A stretch of DNA of 43,637 nucleotides from Bacillota bacterium (lineage in GTDB: Bacteria > Bacillota > Clostridia > Lachnospirales > Anaerotignaceae). Of this stretch, positions 15,671-23,294 are shown one piece after another. The DNA lies in assembly GCA_017534115.1 (NCBI GenBank), contig JAFWDD010000010.1:1-43637 (forward strand), given 5' to 3'. Both the position numbers and the translations under genes were made by a program. Below the pieces are notes generated by a model that was given only the letters and a program-made list of their open reading frames with translations, was not told the origin of the DNA and did not search any database. How positions within the stretch are numbered: position 1 is the first letter of the stretch; each line of letters starts with the position of its first letter.

Positions 15671-17919
15671 TTGTTCTCATCTCCCGCGGTAAGGAGCGCA
15701 TATATATTTTTAATTCTCTGTGCAAGACAGGAAAACCTTTCTATCTGGCTGTTGTTGTCTACCATTCTGTGGATGCTTTCCTCTCTTCCTGCAATCACTA
15801 CAAAGTTTTTCGCTCTTGTGACCGCCGTATAAAGCAGGCTTCTTGACATGAGCATTGGCGGTCCCGTCAGCACGGGAATCACTACAATGGGATATTCGCT
15901 TCCCTGTGATTTATGTATTGTCACCGCGTATGAAAGCTCCAGCTCCTCCAACTGGGAAGACTCGTATTCCACAGTCTTGTTGTCGTCAAACACGACCGTT
16001 ACGATCTCATCCTCATCGTCTATGGCCTCGATTACTCCGCAGTCGCCGTTGAAAACTCCCGCCCCGTATTCCTTTATAAGCCCGTCGTCGGAAACTCTCC
16101 ATTCAATGGAATAGTTGTTTTTCACCTGCATGACCTTGTCGCCCTCACGGAAAAGGGTTCCCTTTACGGAAATTTCGTTTTTGTCCCGGCTTTTGGGATT
16201 CAAGGCTTTTTGAAGCGCAAGATTGAGACCTTCCACACCCAGCGTTCCTTTGCGCATAGGCGTAATTACCTGAATATCCGCAAAGGAATCCCTATTCAGA
16301 TACGCAGGAAGCCTGTTTTTCACAAGGTCCACAATAACCTGCTGGACATCCTCCATATAAGACCTTTTCACAAGATAAAAGTCCTTGCCTTTCTGGTTCA
16401 GAACAGGATATTCCCCGTGAATTATCTTATGGGCGTTGGTAACAATGGCGCTTTCCTCCGCCTGCCGGAAAATTTTCGTGAGCTTAACTACCTTCAGAAT
16501 TCCGCTGGAAATAATGTCCTTCAGAACCATTCCCGCTCCCACGGAAGGAAGCTGGTCCGCATCGCCTACAAGTATGAGCCTCGCACCTTCCGGCACTGCC
16601 CGCAAAAGGCTCTGCATCAGCATAAGATCCACCATGGACATTTCATCTATTATGATTACATCGGCTTCAAGAGGATTTTCCTCGTCGTGGTCAAATCTCT
16701 GCATACGGCGGTTGTCGTCCAATGAAATAACTCCCAGCATTCTGTGAATCGTCTGGGCATTTTTTCCGGAAGCTTCGCTCATCCTTTTGGCGGCTCTTCC
16801 CGTGGGCGCTCCCAAAAGGACTTTCATATCGAGATTTTCGAACATTTTTATAAGTGTGTTTATAAGCGTGGTCTTACCTGTGCCGGGACCTCCCGTGATT
16901 ACAATAACCCCGTTTTCGCAGACCTCTTCCGCCGACTGGATCTGAACGGGATCCAGATCAAAATCCATGCTGTCCCTTGCCTTTGAAAGAGCCGACCTGC
17001 CTGCTTCGGGAAGTATAGGGAAAAAGTCACAGGATATTTCCGCAAGGCGTCTCGCCACATAACCTTCCGCCACATAATAGCTGTTGAGATATATGAAAGC
17101 TCCGTCCGGTGTTTCCTCAACCTTTATTTCCTGATTGATCACAAGCTCCAGCAGAGCGTTTTCCACCGCCTCTTCCGGCGCGGAAAGGAGCTCCGATATT
17201 TTTCTTATTACCCTTTCCTCCGGCGAACACACGTTTCCGTCAGCGATTTCCTGATTCAGAACATAAAGTATTCCGGCCTTTATCCTGTGGACCGAGTTTT
17301 CGTCCACACCCATGGCGAAGGCGATTCTGTCTGCCATTTTAAAACCGATTCCCAGTCCGCTTTCCGCGAGAGCATAGGGATTGGCCTTGACTACCTCAAC
17401 GGTTGCCGCCTTGTATTTTTTATATATCCTCATGGCGATTGCCGGAGAGATGCCGTAGGACTGAAGGAATACCATAGCGGAACGCATTTTTGCCTGGGAG
17501 GAGAAAATCTCGCTTATTTTCATGGCTTTTTCGTATGTAATTCCTTTAATCTCCGCAAGGCGCTCCGGTTTTTCCTCTATGACGAAAAACGCCGCCTCTC
17601 CGAATTTCTCCATTATGCGTTTGGCCGTTTTCTTTCCGATTCCCTTTATGATTCCGGAACCCAGATATTTTTCCATTCCGTCAAGGGTCTCCGGGAGCAT
17701 TTTCTCGTAAAGCTCCACATCAAACTGCTTTCCGTAAGAAGGATGTACCTTGTAGGCGCCGGTGAGGCTTACGGTTTCCCCGGAAATAATGTCGGGAGTG
17801 TAGCCTGTGCAAACGATTTCCCGATCCTCTGATTCAATTATGAAAACCGTGTATCCGTTTTCTTCGTTTTTGTATATAACAGAGGTCACCTCGCCTCTGA
17901 TACAATCCTTTTCGTTCAT
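15667..17919 (-). CDS. recD2: ATP-dependent 5'-3' DNA helicase RecD2
   Basis: A superfamily 1B helicase of 750 residues with the long N-terminal region (about 330 residues with helix-hairpin-helix-like segments such as GIGKKTAKRI at 93-102) that distinguishes RecD2 from RecBCD-bound RecD. Walker A is GGPGTGKT at 343-350, the DEAD-box-like IIIDEMSMVD starts at 422, and GDADQLPSVG follows. The C-terminal motifs are TIHKSQGSEYP and YTAVTRAKN. RecD2 works in replication fork maintenance and repair without RecBC. AGGTGA lies seven bases before the ATG and a promoter just upstream. Confidence 0.96.
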   Translation of the reverse strand: MNEKDCIRGEVTSVIYKNEENGYTVFIIESEDREIVCTGYTPDIISGETVSLTGAYKVHPSYGKQFDVELYEKMLPETLDGMEKYLGSGIIKGIGKKTAKRIMEKFGEAAFFVIEEKPERLAEIKGITYEKAMKISEIFSSQAKMRSAMVFLQSYGISPAIAMRIYKKYKAATVEVVKANPYALAESGLGIGFKMADRIAFAMGVDENSVHRIKAGILYVLNQEIADGNVCSPEERVIRKISELLSAPEEAVENALLELVINQEIKVEETPDGAFIYLNSYYVAEGYVARRLAEISCDFFPILPEAGRSALSKARDSMDFDLDPVQIQSAEEVCENGVIVITGGPGTGKTTLINTLIKMFENLDMKVLLGAPTGRAAKRMSEASGKNAQTIHRMLGVISLDDNRRMQRFDHDEENPLEADVIIIDEMSMVDLMLMQSLLRAVPEGARLILVGDADQLPSVGAGMVLKDIISSGILKVVKLTKIFRQAEESAIVTNAHKIIHGEYPVLNQKGKDFYLVKRSYMEDVQQVIVDLVKNRLPAYLNRDSFADIQVITPMRKGTLGVEGLNLALQKALNPKSRDKNEISVKGTLFREGDKVMQVKNNYSIEWRVSDDGLIKEYGAGVFNGDCGVIEAIDDEDEIVTVVFDDNKTVEYESSQLEELELSYAVTIHKSQGSEYPIVVIPVLTGPPMLMSRSLLYTAVTRAKNFVVIAGREESIHRMVDNNSQIERFSCLAQRIKNIYALLTAGDENK

Positions 17920-17935
17920 AAAATCACCTGAATTT

Positions 17936-17964
17936 ATTATACATAAATATGGACCCCAGATAAA
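17936..17964 (-). promoter_or_regulatory. Promoter of recD2
   Basis: Minus strand: TTTATC (17959-17964), a 17-base spacer and TATAAT (17936-17941), which has a TG immediately before it. The leader would be only about ten bases. Confidence 0.55.
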
Positions 17965-17971
17965 GGGTAAA

Positions 17972-18021
17972 ATAAAAAACTCCCAAAAATGCCGATATAA
18001 AACTTAGCATTTAAGGGAGTT
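17972..18021 (-). terminator. Terminator of the DUF378 gene
   Basis: On the minus strand AACTCCC...AAATGC pairs with GCATTT...GGGAGTT (13 bp with two internal T-T mismatches) around a 14-base loop and is followed by a T run. It starts nine bases after the DUF378 stop. Confidence 0.85.
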
Positions 18022-18029
18022 AAAATTGT

Positions 18030-18254
18030 TTATCTGTGTGAGGGCTGAGGCTGTTCGTCCGTATCGAATCTTCCGAAAAACGTAAGTCCGTAAAGTCCCG
18101 CAAGACCGATTATAGCGAAAATAGTCCTTGCCACCCAGTAAGCGGAGCCGTTGAAAATGGCGGAGATAAGGTCGAAGCGGAAGAATCCTACCAGACCCCA
18201 GTTTATGGCCCCCACAATAATTAATATCATTGCAATCCAATTCCAAGTTTTCAT
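18030..18254 (-). CDS. Small DUF378 membrane protein
   Basis: A 74-residue protein with two hydrophobic helices (about residues 6-24 and 39-59). The INWGLVG motif at 17-23 and the C-terminal GLAGLYGL region are typical of DUF378. The function of the family is unknown. AGGAGG nine bases upstream gives a firm start. It follows dut by 86 bases and ends at a strong terminator, so it may be the last gene of an M16-dut-DUF378 transcript. Confidence 0.9.
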   Translation of the reverse strand: MKTWNWIAMILIIVGAINWGLVGFFRFDLISAIFNGSAYWVARTIFAIIGLAGLYGLTFFGRFDTDEQPQPSHR

Positions 18255-18340
18255 GTATAAAAACCTCCTGATTATAAAAAAATAAGTTCAGCCTTAGTAT
18301 TCCATACATGAGAAATCTTATTCATTTTCGGGTTGAAAAA

Positions 18341-18775
18341 TCAGCTTTTTCCCGTGGAGCCCCATCCGCCGCGGTCATGGTTTCCAAGAAGGTCTGTTTC
18401 TTCGAACTCTATTTCCGGCTGATGCTCCATTATTCTGAACTGGCAGATCCTGTCGTTTACCTCTATGACCGTGTCGCGCATGGCAAGAGCGGGAAAGAAC
18501 CATCTGTCGTTGTCGCCGCAGTATGTTTCGTCTATTACTCCGAAATGGTTGGTCTGGATTATGCCGAAATTCTTATAGGTACTGCTCCTGGGCACGATAT
18601 GGGCTTCGTAGCCCCTGGGAAGCTCCACGGCTATACCTAAATCAATGAGTCGGAACTCCCCTTTTTTCAGCTCAACCCTTTCCGCGGAACGCAAATCGAT
18701 CCAGTCGGACTTGCCGTCAATGTATTTCAGTTTTTCTATTTTATCGGAAAAATATCTTATTCTTAATTTTACCAA
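18341..18775 (-). CDS. dut: dUTP diphosphatase (trimeric dUTPase)
   Basis: It hydrolyses dUTP to dUMP and pyrophosphate, keeping uracil out of DNA and feeding dTMP synthesis. Motif 2 is PRSS (62-65), motif 3 [10 protein letters not shown] (79-88, catalytic Asp82 and Tyr85), motif 4 RICQFRI (109-115), and motif 5 DRGGWGSTG (134-142). Motif 1, normally DAGYDL, reads SDWIDLR here, and motif 5 has Trp for the usual Phe. The start is TTG with GGGGGAG six bases before it; no ATG is near. It lies 18 bases after the M16 peptidase. The divergence in motif 1 leaves some doubt about kinetics but not family. Confidence 0.9.
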   Translation of the reverse strand: MVKLRIRYFSDKIEKLKYIDGKSDWIDLRSAERVELKKGEFRLIDLGIAVELPRGYEAHIVPRSSTYKNFGIIQTNHFGVIDETYCGDNDRWFFPALAMRDTVIEVNDRICQFRIMEHQPEIEFEETDLLGNHDRGGWGSTGKS

Positions 18776-18793
18776 TGCTGTCTCCCCCTTGTT

Positions 18794-20077
18794 TCAGTCG
18801 GCAAAATACGTTTCTTTGCCTTTTTTGACTATGGATTCGAAGTCCGCGCCTTCCACATTGCCTACGGCGCAGAATGAAAGCCTGTCCATATCAAAGAGCT
18901 TTTCCGCCATTCTATAAACACTTTCGCAGGTCACGGCTTCTATGCCCTTTATGTCCTCCTCGATGCCTTTATACTCGCCCAAAAGCAGCTTTGAAGCGCC
19001 CATGCCCATCATTCTGTTCTGGGTGTTTTCGTTTCCCATGATAATATTGCTGATGAACTGTTCTTTCGTGTTGTTTATGGTTTTCTCGTCCAGTTTGTCT
19101 GTGAAAAGGCCTTTTATCTCGCGCAAAATCGAGGTGATCACCTCTTCGCACTGGTTTGTATTCATTGCGGCGTATATGGAGAACAGGCCGCAGTCCTCAT
19201 ATGCGGAGACTGAGCTGTAGATGGAATATGTCAGGCCTTTATCCTCCCTTATCCTCTGGAACAGACGGGAGCTCATGCTGCCGCCAAACGCCATATTCAG
19301 GACTGCCAGGTCGTATTTCTCGGCGCTGCCTCTTTTCAACGCGGGAAATGCCATTACAAAGTGGACCTGCTCTATATCTTTCTTTTTGGAAAGCGCGCAG
19401 GATTTATATTCAGGCAATGTTTTTCCGTCTTTATCCGGTTTTGGACCAGAGGTCCATCCGCCGAACATTTTCCCGATTTCCTCAAGCATTTCATCTGCTT
19501 TGAAATTGCCCGTAGCGGCAATAACCGTATTATCGCATCTGTACTGTTTTTTCATATATTCTTTCAGGAATTCGGAATCGAAGGGAGCGATTGTTTTTCT
19601 GGTGCCTAAAATCGGCATGGACATGGAGGAGCCTTTCCAGATGCCGTCGTACAGGATGTCGTAGCAGGCTTCGTCGGGAGCGTCGTCGTACATATCTATT
19701 TCCTCGCCGATTACGCTGCGTTCGCGGTTGATGCCATCGTTGTCGAAGAGTGAGTTGAAAAACATATCGCTCAGAACGGTCATTGCGCTTTTTGCGTGTT
19801 TATCCAGCACACGGGTATAGAAGCAGGTGTATTCCCTGGTGGTATACGCGTTTATCTGGCCGCCTATGGAGTCCATTTCCTCGGCTATATCCTTGGCTGT
19901 TCTGTCGGTTGTGCCTTTAAAGAGCATGTGCTCTATGAAGTGGGAGGCTCCGTTTTCCGCCGGAGTTTCATTGGCGGAGCCGTTTTTAACCCAGATGCCG
20001 AAGGAAACACTCCGGACGTAGGGGATTTCTTCTATGATTATATTTAAGCCGTTTTCAAGCTGTTTTTCCAGAACCAA
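18794..20077 (-). CDS. M16 family zinc metallopeptidase (MlpA/YmxG-like)
   Basis: A processing-peptidase-like enzyme of 427 residues. The inverted zinc motif HFIEH is at 46-50 (His46, Glu49, His50), and the third ligand, a Glu of GEEIDMY, is at 126, at the family spacing of 76 from His50. A second, inactive-type M16 domain fills the C-terminal half. In Bacillus the homologous gene follows rpsO-pnp, and the same order holds here. It begins with TTG, preceded by AAAGGGTGAG. Natural substrates are poorly known. dut follows closely, so the two are probably co-transcribed. Confidence 0.93.
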   Translation of the reverse strand: MVLEKQLENGLNIIIEEIPYVRSVSFGIWVKNGSANETPAENGASHFIEHMLFKGTTDRTAKDIAEEMDSIGGQINAYTTREYTCFYTRVLDKHAKSAMTVLSDMFFNSLFDNDGINRERSVIGEEIDMYDDAPDEACYDILYDGIWKGSSMSMPILGTRKTIAPFDSEFLKEYMKKQYRCDNTVIAATGNFKADEMLEEIGKMFGGWTSGPKPDKDGKTLPEYKSCALSKKKDIEQVHFVMAFPALKRGSAEKYDLAVLNMAFGGSMSSRLFQRIREDKGLTYSIYSSVSAYEDCGLFSIYAAMNTNQCEEVITSILREIKGLFTDKLDEKTINNTKEQFISNIIMGNENTQNRMMGMGASKLLLGEYKGIEEDIKGIEAVTCESVYRMAEKLFDMDRLSFCAVGNVEGADFESIVKKGKETYFAD

Positions 20078-20162
20078 AACAGTCTCACCCTTTCTTTAGC
20101 ATTGTTAAAAATAGTCTTTCCTTTGCAAAAAAATATATGTTTGGCAAAAAACGGGATGCTTC

Positions 20163-20457
20163 ATGGGGCTCTGCCCCAAACCCCGTTCAGGGCTCTTCGG
20201 GTTCCCTGAAATGCTGGAGCAAAACGTAGTGAAGCGTAAGCATTTTAGGGTGATCTCTGCCTTAAGAATCCGCAAGGGACTTCGTCCCTTGACCCGTGTA
20301 TTATGCGCCGGATAGTTTTTGGCTAAGTTTAAGCTTTTCGAAAATCGGAAGTTTTAAAGAACCGATTTCCCTCTGCATCCTGCGCCGAAGGCGCTCCTCC
20401 TAAAACAGGGCTCCCAAAACGCTGGAGTGAACGCAGTGAAACGAAAGCATTTTGGGA
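20163..20457. repeat. Structured intergenic element with two 45-nt imperfect copies and several hairpins
   Basis: Copies at 20206-20250 and 20413-20457 share GCTGGAG, a middle AACGxAGTGAA and AAGCATTTT. Each folds by pairing its ends (CCTGAAATGCT with AGCATTTTAGG; CCCAAAACGCT with AGCATTTTGGG), with paired change at the outer base pairs. Nearby are GGGGCTCTGCCCC (20165-20177), CAGGG...CCCTG around TTCGGG (20188-20208), AAGGGACTTCGTCCCTT (20274-20290) and GCGCCGAAGGCGC (20382-20394). This looks like a clostridial intergenic repeat or a structured RNA. The family is not identified. Confidence 0.65.
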
Positions 20458-20557
20458 TAAGAAAATGACCCGGTGTTGTGGTAAAAACTTTATATGCCAT
20501 AAAACCAAAGTATGTCATAACATAAAAATCTGCACGTCATTTTCGGGAATAAACTTA

Positions 20558-20582
20558 AGCGGCACAAAAGAATCATGCCGCT
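20558..20582 (-). terminator. Possible pnp terminator
   Basis: AGCGGCA pairs with TGCCGCT (7 bp) 34 bases past the pnp stop. The following minus-strand sequence TAAGTTTATT is only moderately T-rich, so termination may be partial. Confidence 0.45.
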
Positions 20583-20616
20583 CAAAACACCTGAGAATCT
20601 TCAGGGATTATTTATT

Positions 20617-22878
20617 TTATTCGTTGCTGTCATTGTTGCCGCTGTTGTTATTATTGTTGTTGTCTCTGGGTTTTCCGAAGAATCTTCTTCTGCCGTTACC
20701 ATTATTGCGGCGCTGGTTTCTCTGTCCGCCGTTTCCGTTATTGTTTTCCTCTTCTTCGCCGGGTTCGGGAGGAAGAGTGTCTCTGATGGAAAGGTTCAGT
20801 CTGCCCTGAGCGTCGATTTCGGTAAGTTTAACATTTACCTCATCGCCAACTTTAACAGCGTCCTCTACTGTGTTGACACGTTTTCTCGCAAGCTTGGAGA
20901 TATGCACAAGGCCTTCTTTTCCGGGAGCTATCTCAACAAACGCGCCGAAGCTCATAAGTCTTGTTACCTTGCCTTTGTATATCTGGCCTACTTCGGGTTC
21001 CATAACAATGGCTGAGATCATGTCCAAAGCTCTCTGGATATTTTCGTATTCCAGGCCGATTACATAGATCTTTCCGTCGTCTTCCGTGTCAATGTTGCAG
21101 CCGGTCTCCTCTATGATCTTCTTGATGGTCTTGCCTCTCGGTCCGATTACCTCTGAAATCTTGTCTACATCGATTGTCATGATGCTGATCTTAGGCACAT
21201 AAGGAGAAAGAGTTTCTCTGGGCTTGTCGATGGCCTTAAGCATAACCTCGTTGAGGATATACATTCTGGCGCGTCTTGTCTGCTCAAGAGCTCTTGTGAT
21301 TACCTTATGGGTAAGACCTTTTATCTTCATATCCATCTGGATTGCTGTGATTCCGACTTCCGTTCCGGCTACCTTGAAGTCCATATCGCCGAAGAAGTCC
21401 TCAACACCCTGGATATCTGTTATCATTACGAAATCGTCGTCGTTGTCGCCTGTTACCAGACCTACGGAAATACCCGCAACTGGACGTTTGATAGGTACGC
21501 CTGCCGCCATAAGGGAAAGGGTTGAACCGCAGACACTGCCCTGTGATGTGGAGCCGTTGGAGCTCAATACATCGGATACAAGTCTTATTGCGTAAGGGAA
21601 TTCCTCTTCCGAAGGAACAACGGGAAGAAGAGCTCTTTCCGCCAATGCGCCGTGACCGATCTCACGTCTTCCGGGACTTCTTGTACCTTTCGCTTCGCCA
21701 ACGGTGAATCCGGGCATATTGTAGTGGTGGATATATCTCTTGGATGTCTCCGCAAGATCCAGTCCGTCAAGTCTCTGGGATTCGCTGATAGCGCCTAATG
21801 TGGTTACTGTAAGAACCTGGGTCTGTCCTCTTTTGAAGAGAGCTGATCCGTGAGTTCTGGGAAGTACGTCAACCTCTGCGGAAAGAGGGCGGATATCTTC
21901 CAGACCTCTGCCGTCGGGACGTTTATGCTCACGAAGAATCATTCTTCTTACTGTCATTTTTTCGAATTTATATACGCTGTCGCCGATCAACGTCTCAACA
22001 TCGGCATCCTCGCCTGCAAGCTCAAGGATCTTCTCGGAAAGATTTTCAGCAAGCTCTGCTTCGATTTCCTTGATTTTGGCGTCTCTGTCCTGTTTAAGCT
22101 CGGAATAAACAGCGTCTTCCATACGGGAATCCGTAATATAATTTGTAATAAGCTCATAAACATCCTCAGGAATGACCTGCTCTTCGTAATGAGCCTTTTC
22201 TTTTCCTTCTTTTTCCATAATATCAGCGATGAAGCTGACAACCTTCTTGTTTTCCTCATGGCCGAGGAAGATAGCCTGAAGCATTTTGTCCTCGGGAACC
22301 TCGTTTGCTCCCGCTTCGATCATCATAACCTTGTCTTTTGTGGATGAAACGGTCAGGTTCAGGTCCGAAACGGCTCTCTGCTCAGCATTGGGGTTGATTA
22401 CAAGCTCACCGTCCACAAGACCGATGCTCAGAGAAGAAACAGGGTCTGTGAAGGGGATGTCGGAAATGCAGAGGGCGATGGACGCGCCTATCATTGCCGC
22501 GATCTCTGGAGAGCTGTCCTGGTCCACACAAAGAACAGTACATATGATTGATACATCGTTTCTGTAATCCTTGGGGAATAAGGGACGAAGAGGTCTGTCG
22601 ATACATCTGGATGTAAGGACTGCCTTTTCGGAAGGTCTGCCTTCTCTTTTGATGAATCCGCCGGGAATTTTTCCTACAGCGTAAAGTCTCTCTTCGTAGT
22701 CGATGCTCAGAGGGAAAAAGTCTATTCCCGCTCTGGGTTTTTCTGATGCTGTGGCGGTCGCTAAAACAACTGTGTCTCCGTATCTTACGAGAGCGGCGCC
22801 GTTGGCAAGCTCAGCTACTCTGCCGATTTCTACTGAAAGAGTTCTGCCTGCCAGTTCCATAGAATATGTTCTGTACAT
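20617..22878 (-). CDS. pnp: Polyribonucleotide nucleotidyltransferase (PNPase)
   Basis: A phosphorolytic 3'-5' exoribonuclease, trimeric, central to mRNA decay. It has two RNase PH domains separated by a helical segment, a KH domain (GPRGKTIKKIIEETG), an S1 domain (GQIYKGKVTRLMSFGAFVEI) and then an Asn/Arg-rich tail of about 50 residues with runs of asparagine and RRNN/GRRRFFG patches. The total is 753 residues; the tail is an addition to the usual 700. The frame opens six codons earlier, but GAAAGGAGA sits five bases before the ATG at 22878. It is downstream of rpsO as in most Firmicutes, but here a large secreted-protein gene lies between them, and pnp has its own promoter and leader. Confidence 0.98.
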   Translation of the reverse strand: MYRTYSMELAGRTLSVEIGRVAELANGAALVRYGDTVVLATATASEKPRAGIDFFPLSIDYEERLYAVGKIPGGFIKREGRPSEKAVLTSRCIDRPLRPLFPKDYRNDVSIICTVLCVDQDSSPEIAAMIGASIALCISDIPFTDPVSSLSIGLVDGELVINPNAEQRAVSDLNLTVSSTKDKVMMIEAGANEVPEDKMLQAIFLGHEENKKVVSFIADIMEKEGKEKAHYEEQVIPEDVYELITNYITDSRMEDAVYSELKQDRDAKIKEIEAELAENLSEKILELAGEDADVETLIGDSVYKFEKMTVRRMILREHKRPDGRGLEDIRPLSAEVDVLPRTHGSALFKRGQTQVLTVTTLGAISESQRLDGLDLAETSKRYIHHYNMPGFTVGEAKGTRSPGRREIGHGALAERALLPVVPSEEEFPYAIRLVSDVLSSNGSTSQGSVCGSTLSLMAAGVPIKRPVAGISVGLVTGDNDDDFVMITDIQGVEDFFGDMDFKVAGTEVGITAIQMDMKIKGLTHKVITRALEQTRRARMYILNEVMLKAIDKPRETLSPYVPKISIMTIDVDKISEVIGPRGKTIKKIIEETGCNIDTEDDGKIYVIGLEYENIQRALDMISAIVMEPEVGQIYKGKVTRLMSFGAFVEIAPGKEGLVHISKLARKRVNTVEDAVKVGDEVNVKLTEIDAQGRLNLSIRDTLPPEPGEEEENNNGNGGQRNQRRNNGNGRRRFFGKPRDNNNNNNSGNNDSNE

Positions 22879-23139
22879 AAAAGTCTCCTTTCGCAAACTT
22901 GCTAAACGGAGAATCCGAGGCTACACAAAATTTCCGCTGTAACAGCGAATTTCATCTGCTTTTTCAAGTAAACAAAATTCACAGCTACAACTTTTGGAAA
23001 TAAGTTCAGGCTCGAATGCTCCATTTATAATTATTACATTTTTACCGAAGTTTAATCAGGTTCAGGGCAATGACCTGCGCCTTCCTCTGAAAAAACAACA
23101 TACATAGTTATTTTACCACATTTGGATATGGTTTAGCAA
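22879..23139 (-). promoter_or_regulatory. pnp promoter and about 225-base leader
   Basis: Minus strand: TTGCTA (23134-23139), an 18-base spacer ending TGTGG, and TAAAAT (23110-23115) form an extended -10 promoter. The leader that follows contains an AAATT-CGCTG/CAGCG-GA-AATTT stem near 22930-22955, a CGGA/TCCG hairpin near 22907-22917, and a dyad CAGGT/ACCTG around 23060-23080. PNPase genes are commonly autoregulated through leader structure; that this happens here is inference. About 70 bases between the promoter and the upstream gene's terminator hold nothing else. Confidence 0.55.
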
Positions 23140-23210
23140 AGCTTTTTGATAACTTTTTGATATTTTTTCCAAAGAACGAAAATGTGTTTATCTGATTTTC
23201 GGCTCAATAC

Positions 23211-23238
23211 AAAAGAACGGCGGGAAATTCCGCCGTTC
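23211..23238 (-). terminator. Terminator of the large secreted-protein gene
   Basis: Minus strand: GAACGGCGG pairs perfectly with CCGCCGTTC (9 bp, 6-base loop) and is followed by TTTTG. It starts 57 bases past the stop and separates this gene from pnp. Confidence 0.9.
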
Positions 23239-23294
23239 CTTAAAAATTATTATTTTTTAATTAAAATATTTGTCATAACCATCCTTTGTATAAA

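Larger units (their letters stand above)
20078..20616. other. 539-base intergenic region rich in stem-loops, between pnp and the M16 gene
   Basis: It carries no credible gene. It contains the duplicated structured element (20163-20457), a hairpin next to pnp (20558-20582) and AT-rich flanks. Its base composition in the central 300 bases is visibly more GC-rich than other spacers here. Confidence 0.6.

Noticed and set aside
23060..23100. TPP riboswitch-like string CCCTGAACCTGAT on the minus strand before pnp
   Set aside because: The closing P1 helix, the CTGAGA loop and the downstream pairing of the aptamer are not found, and pnp is not a thiamine gene.
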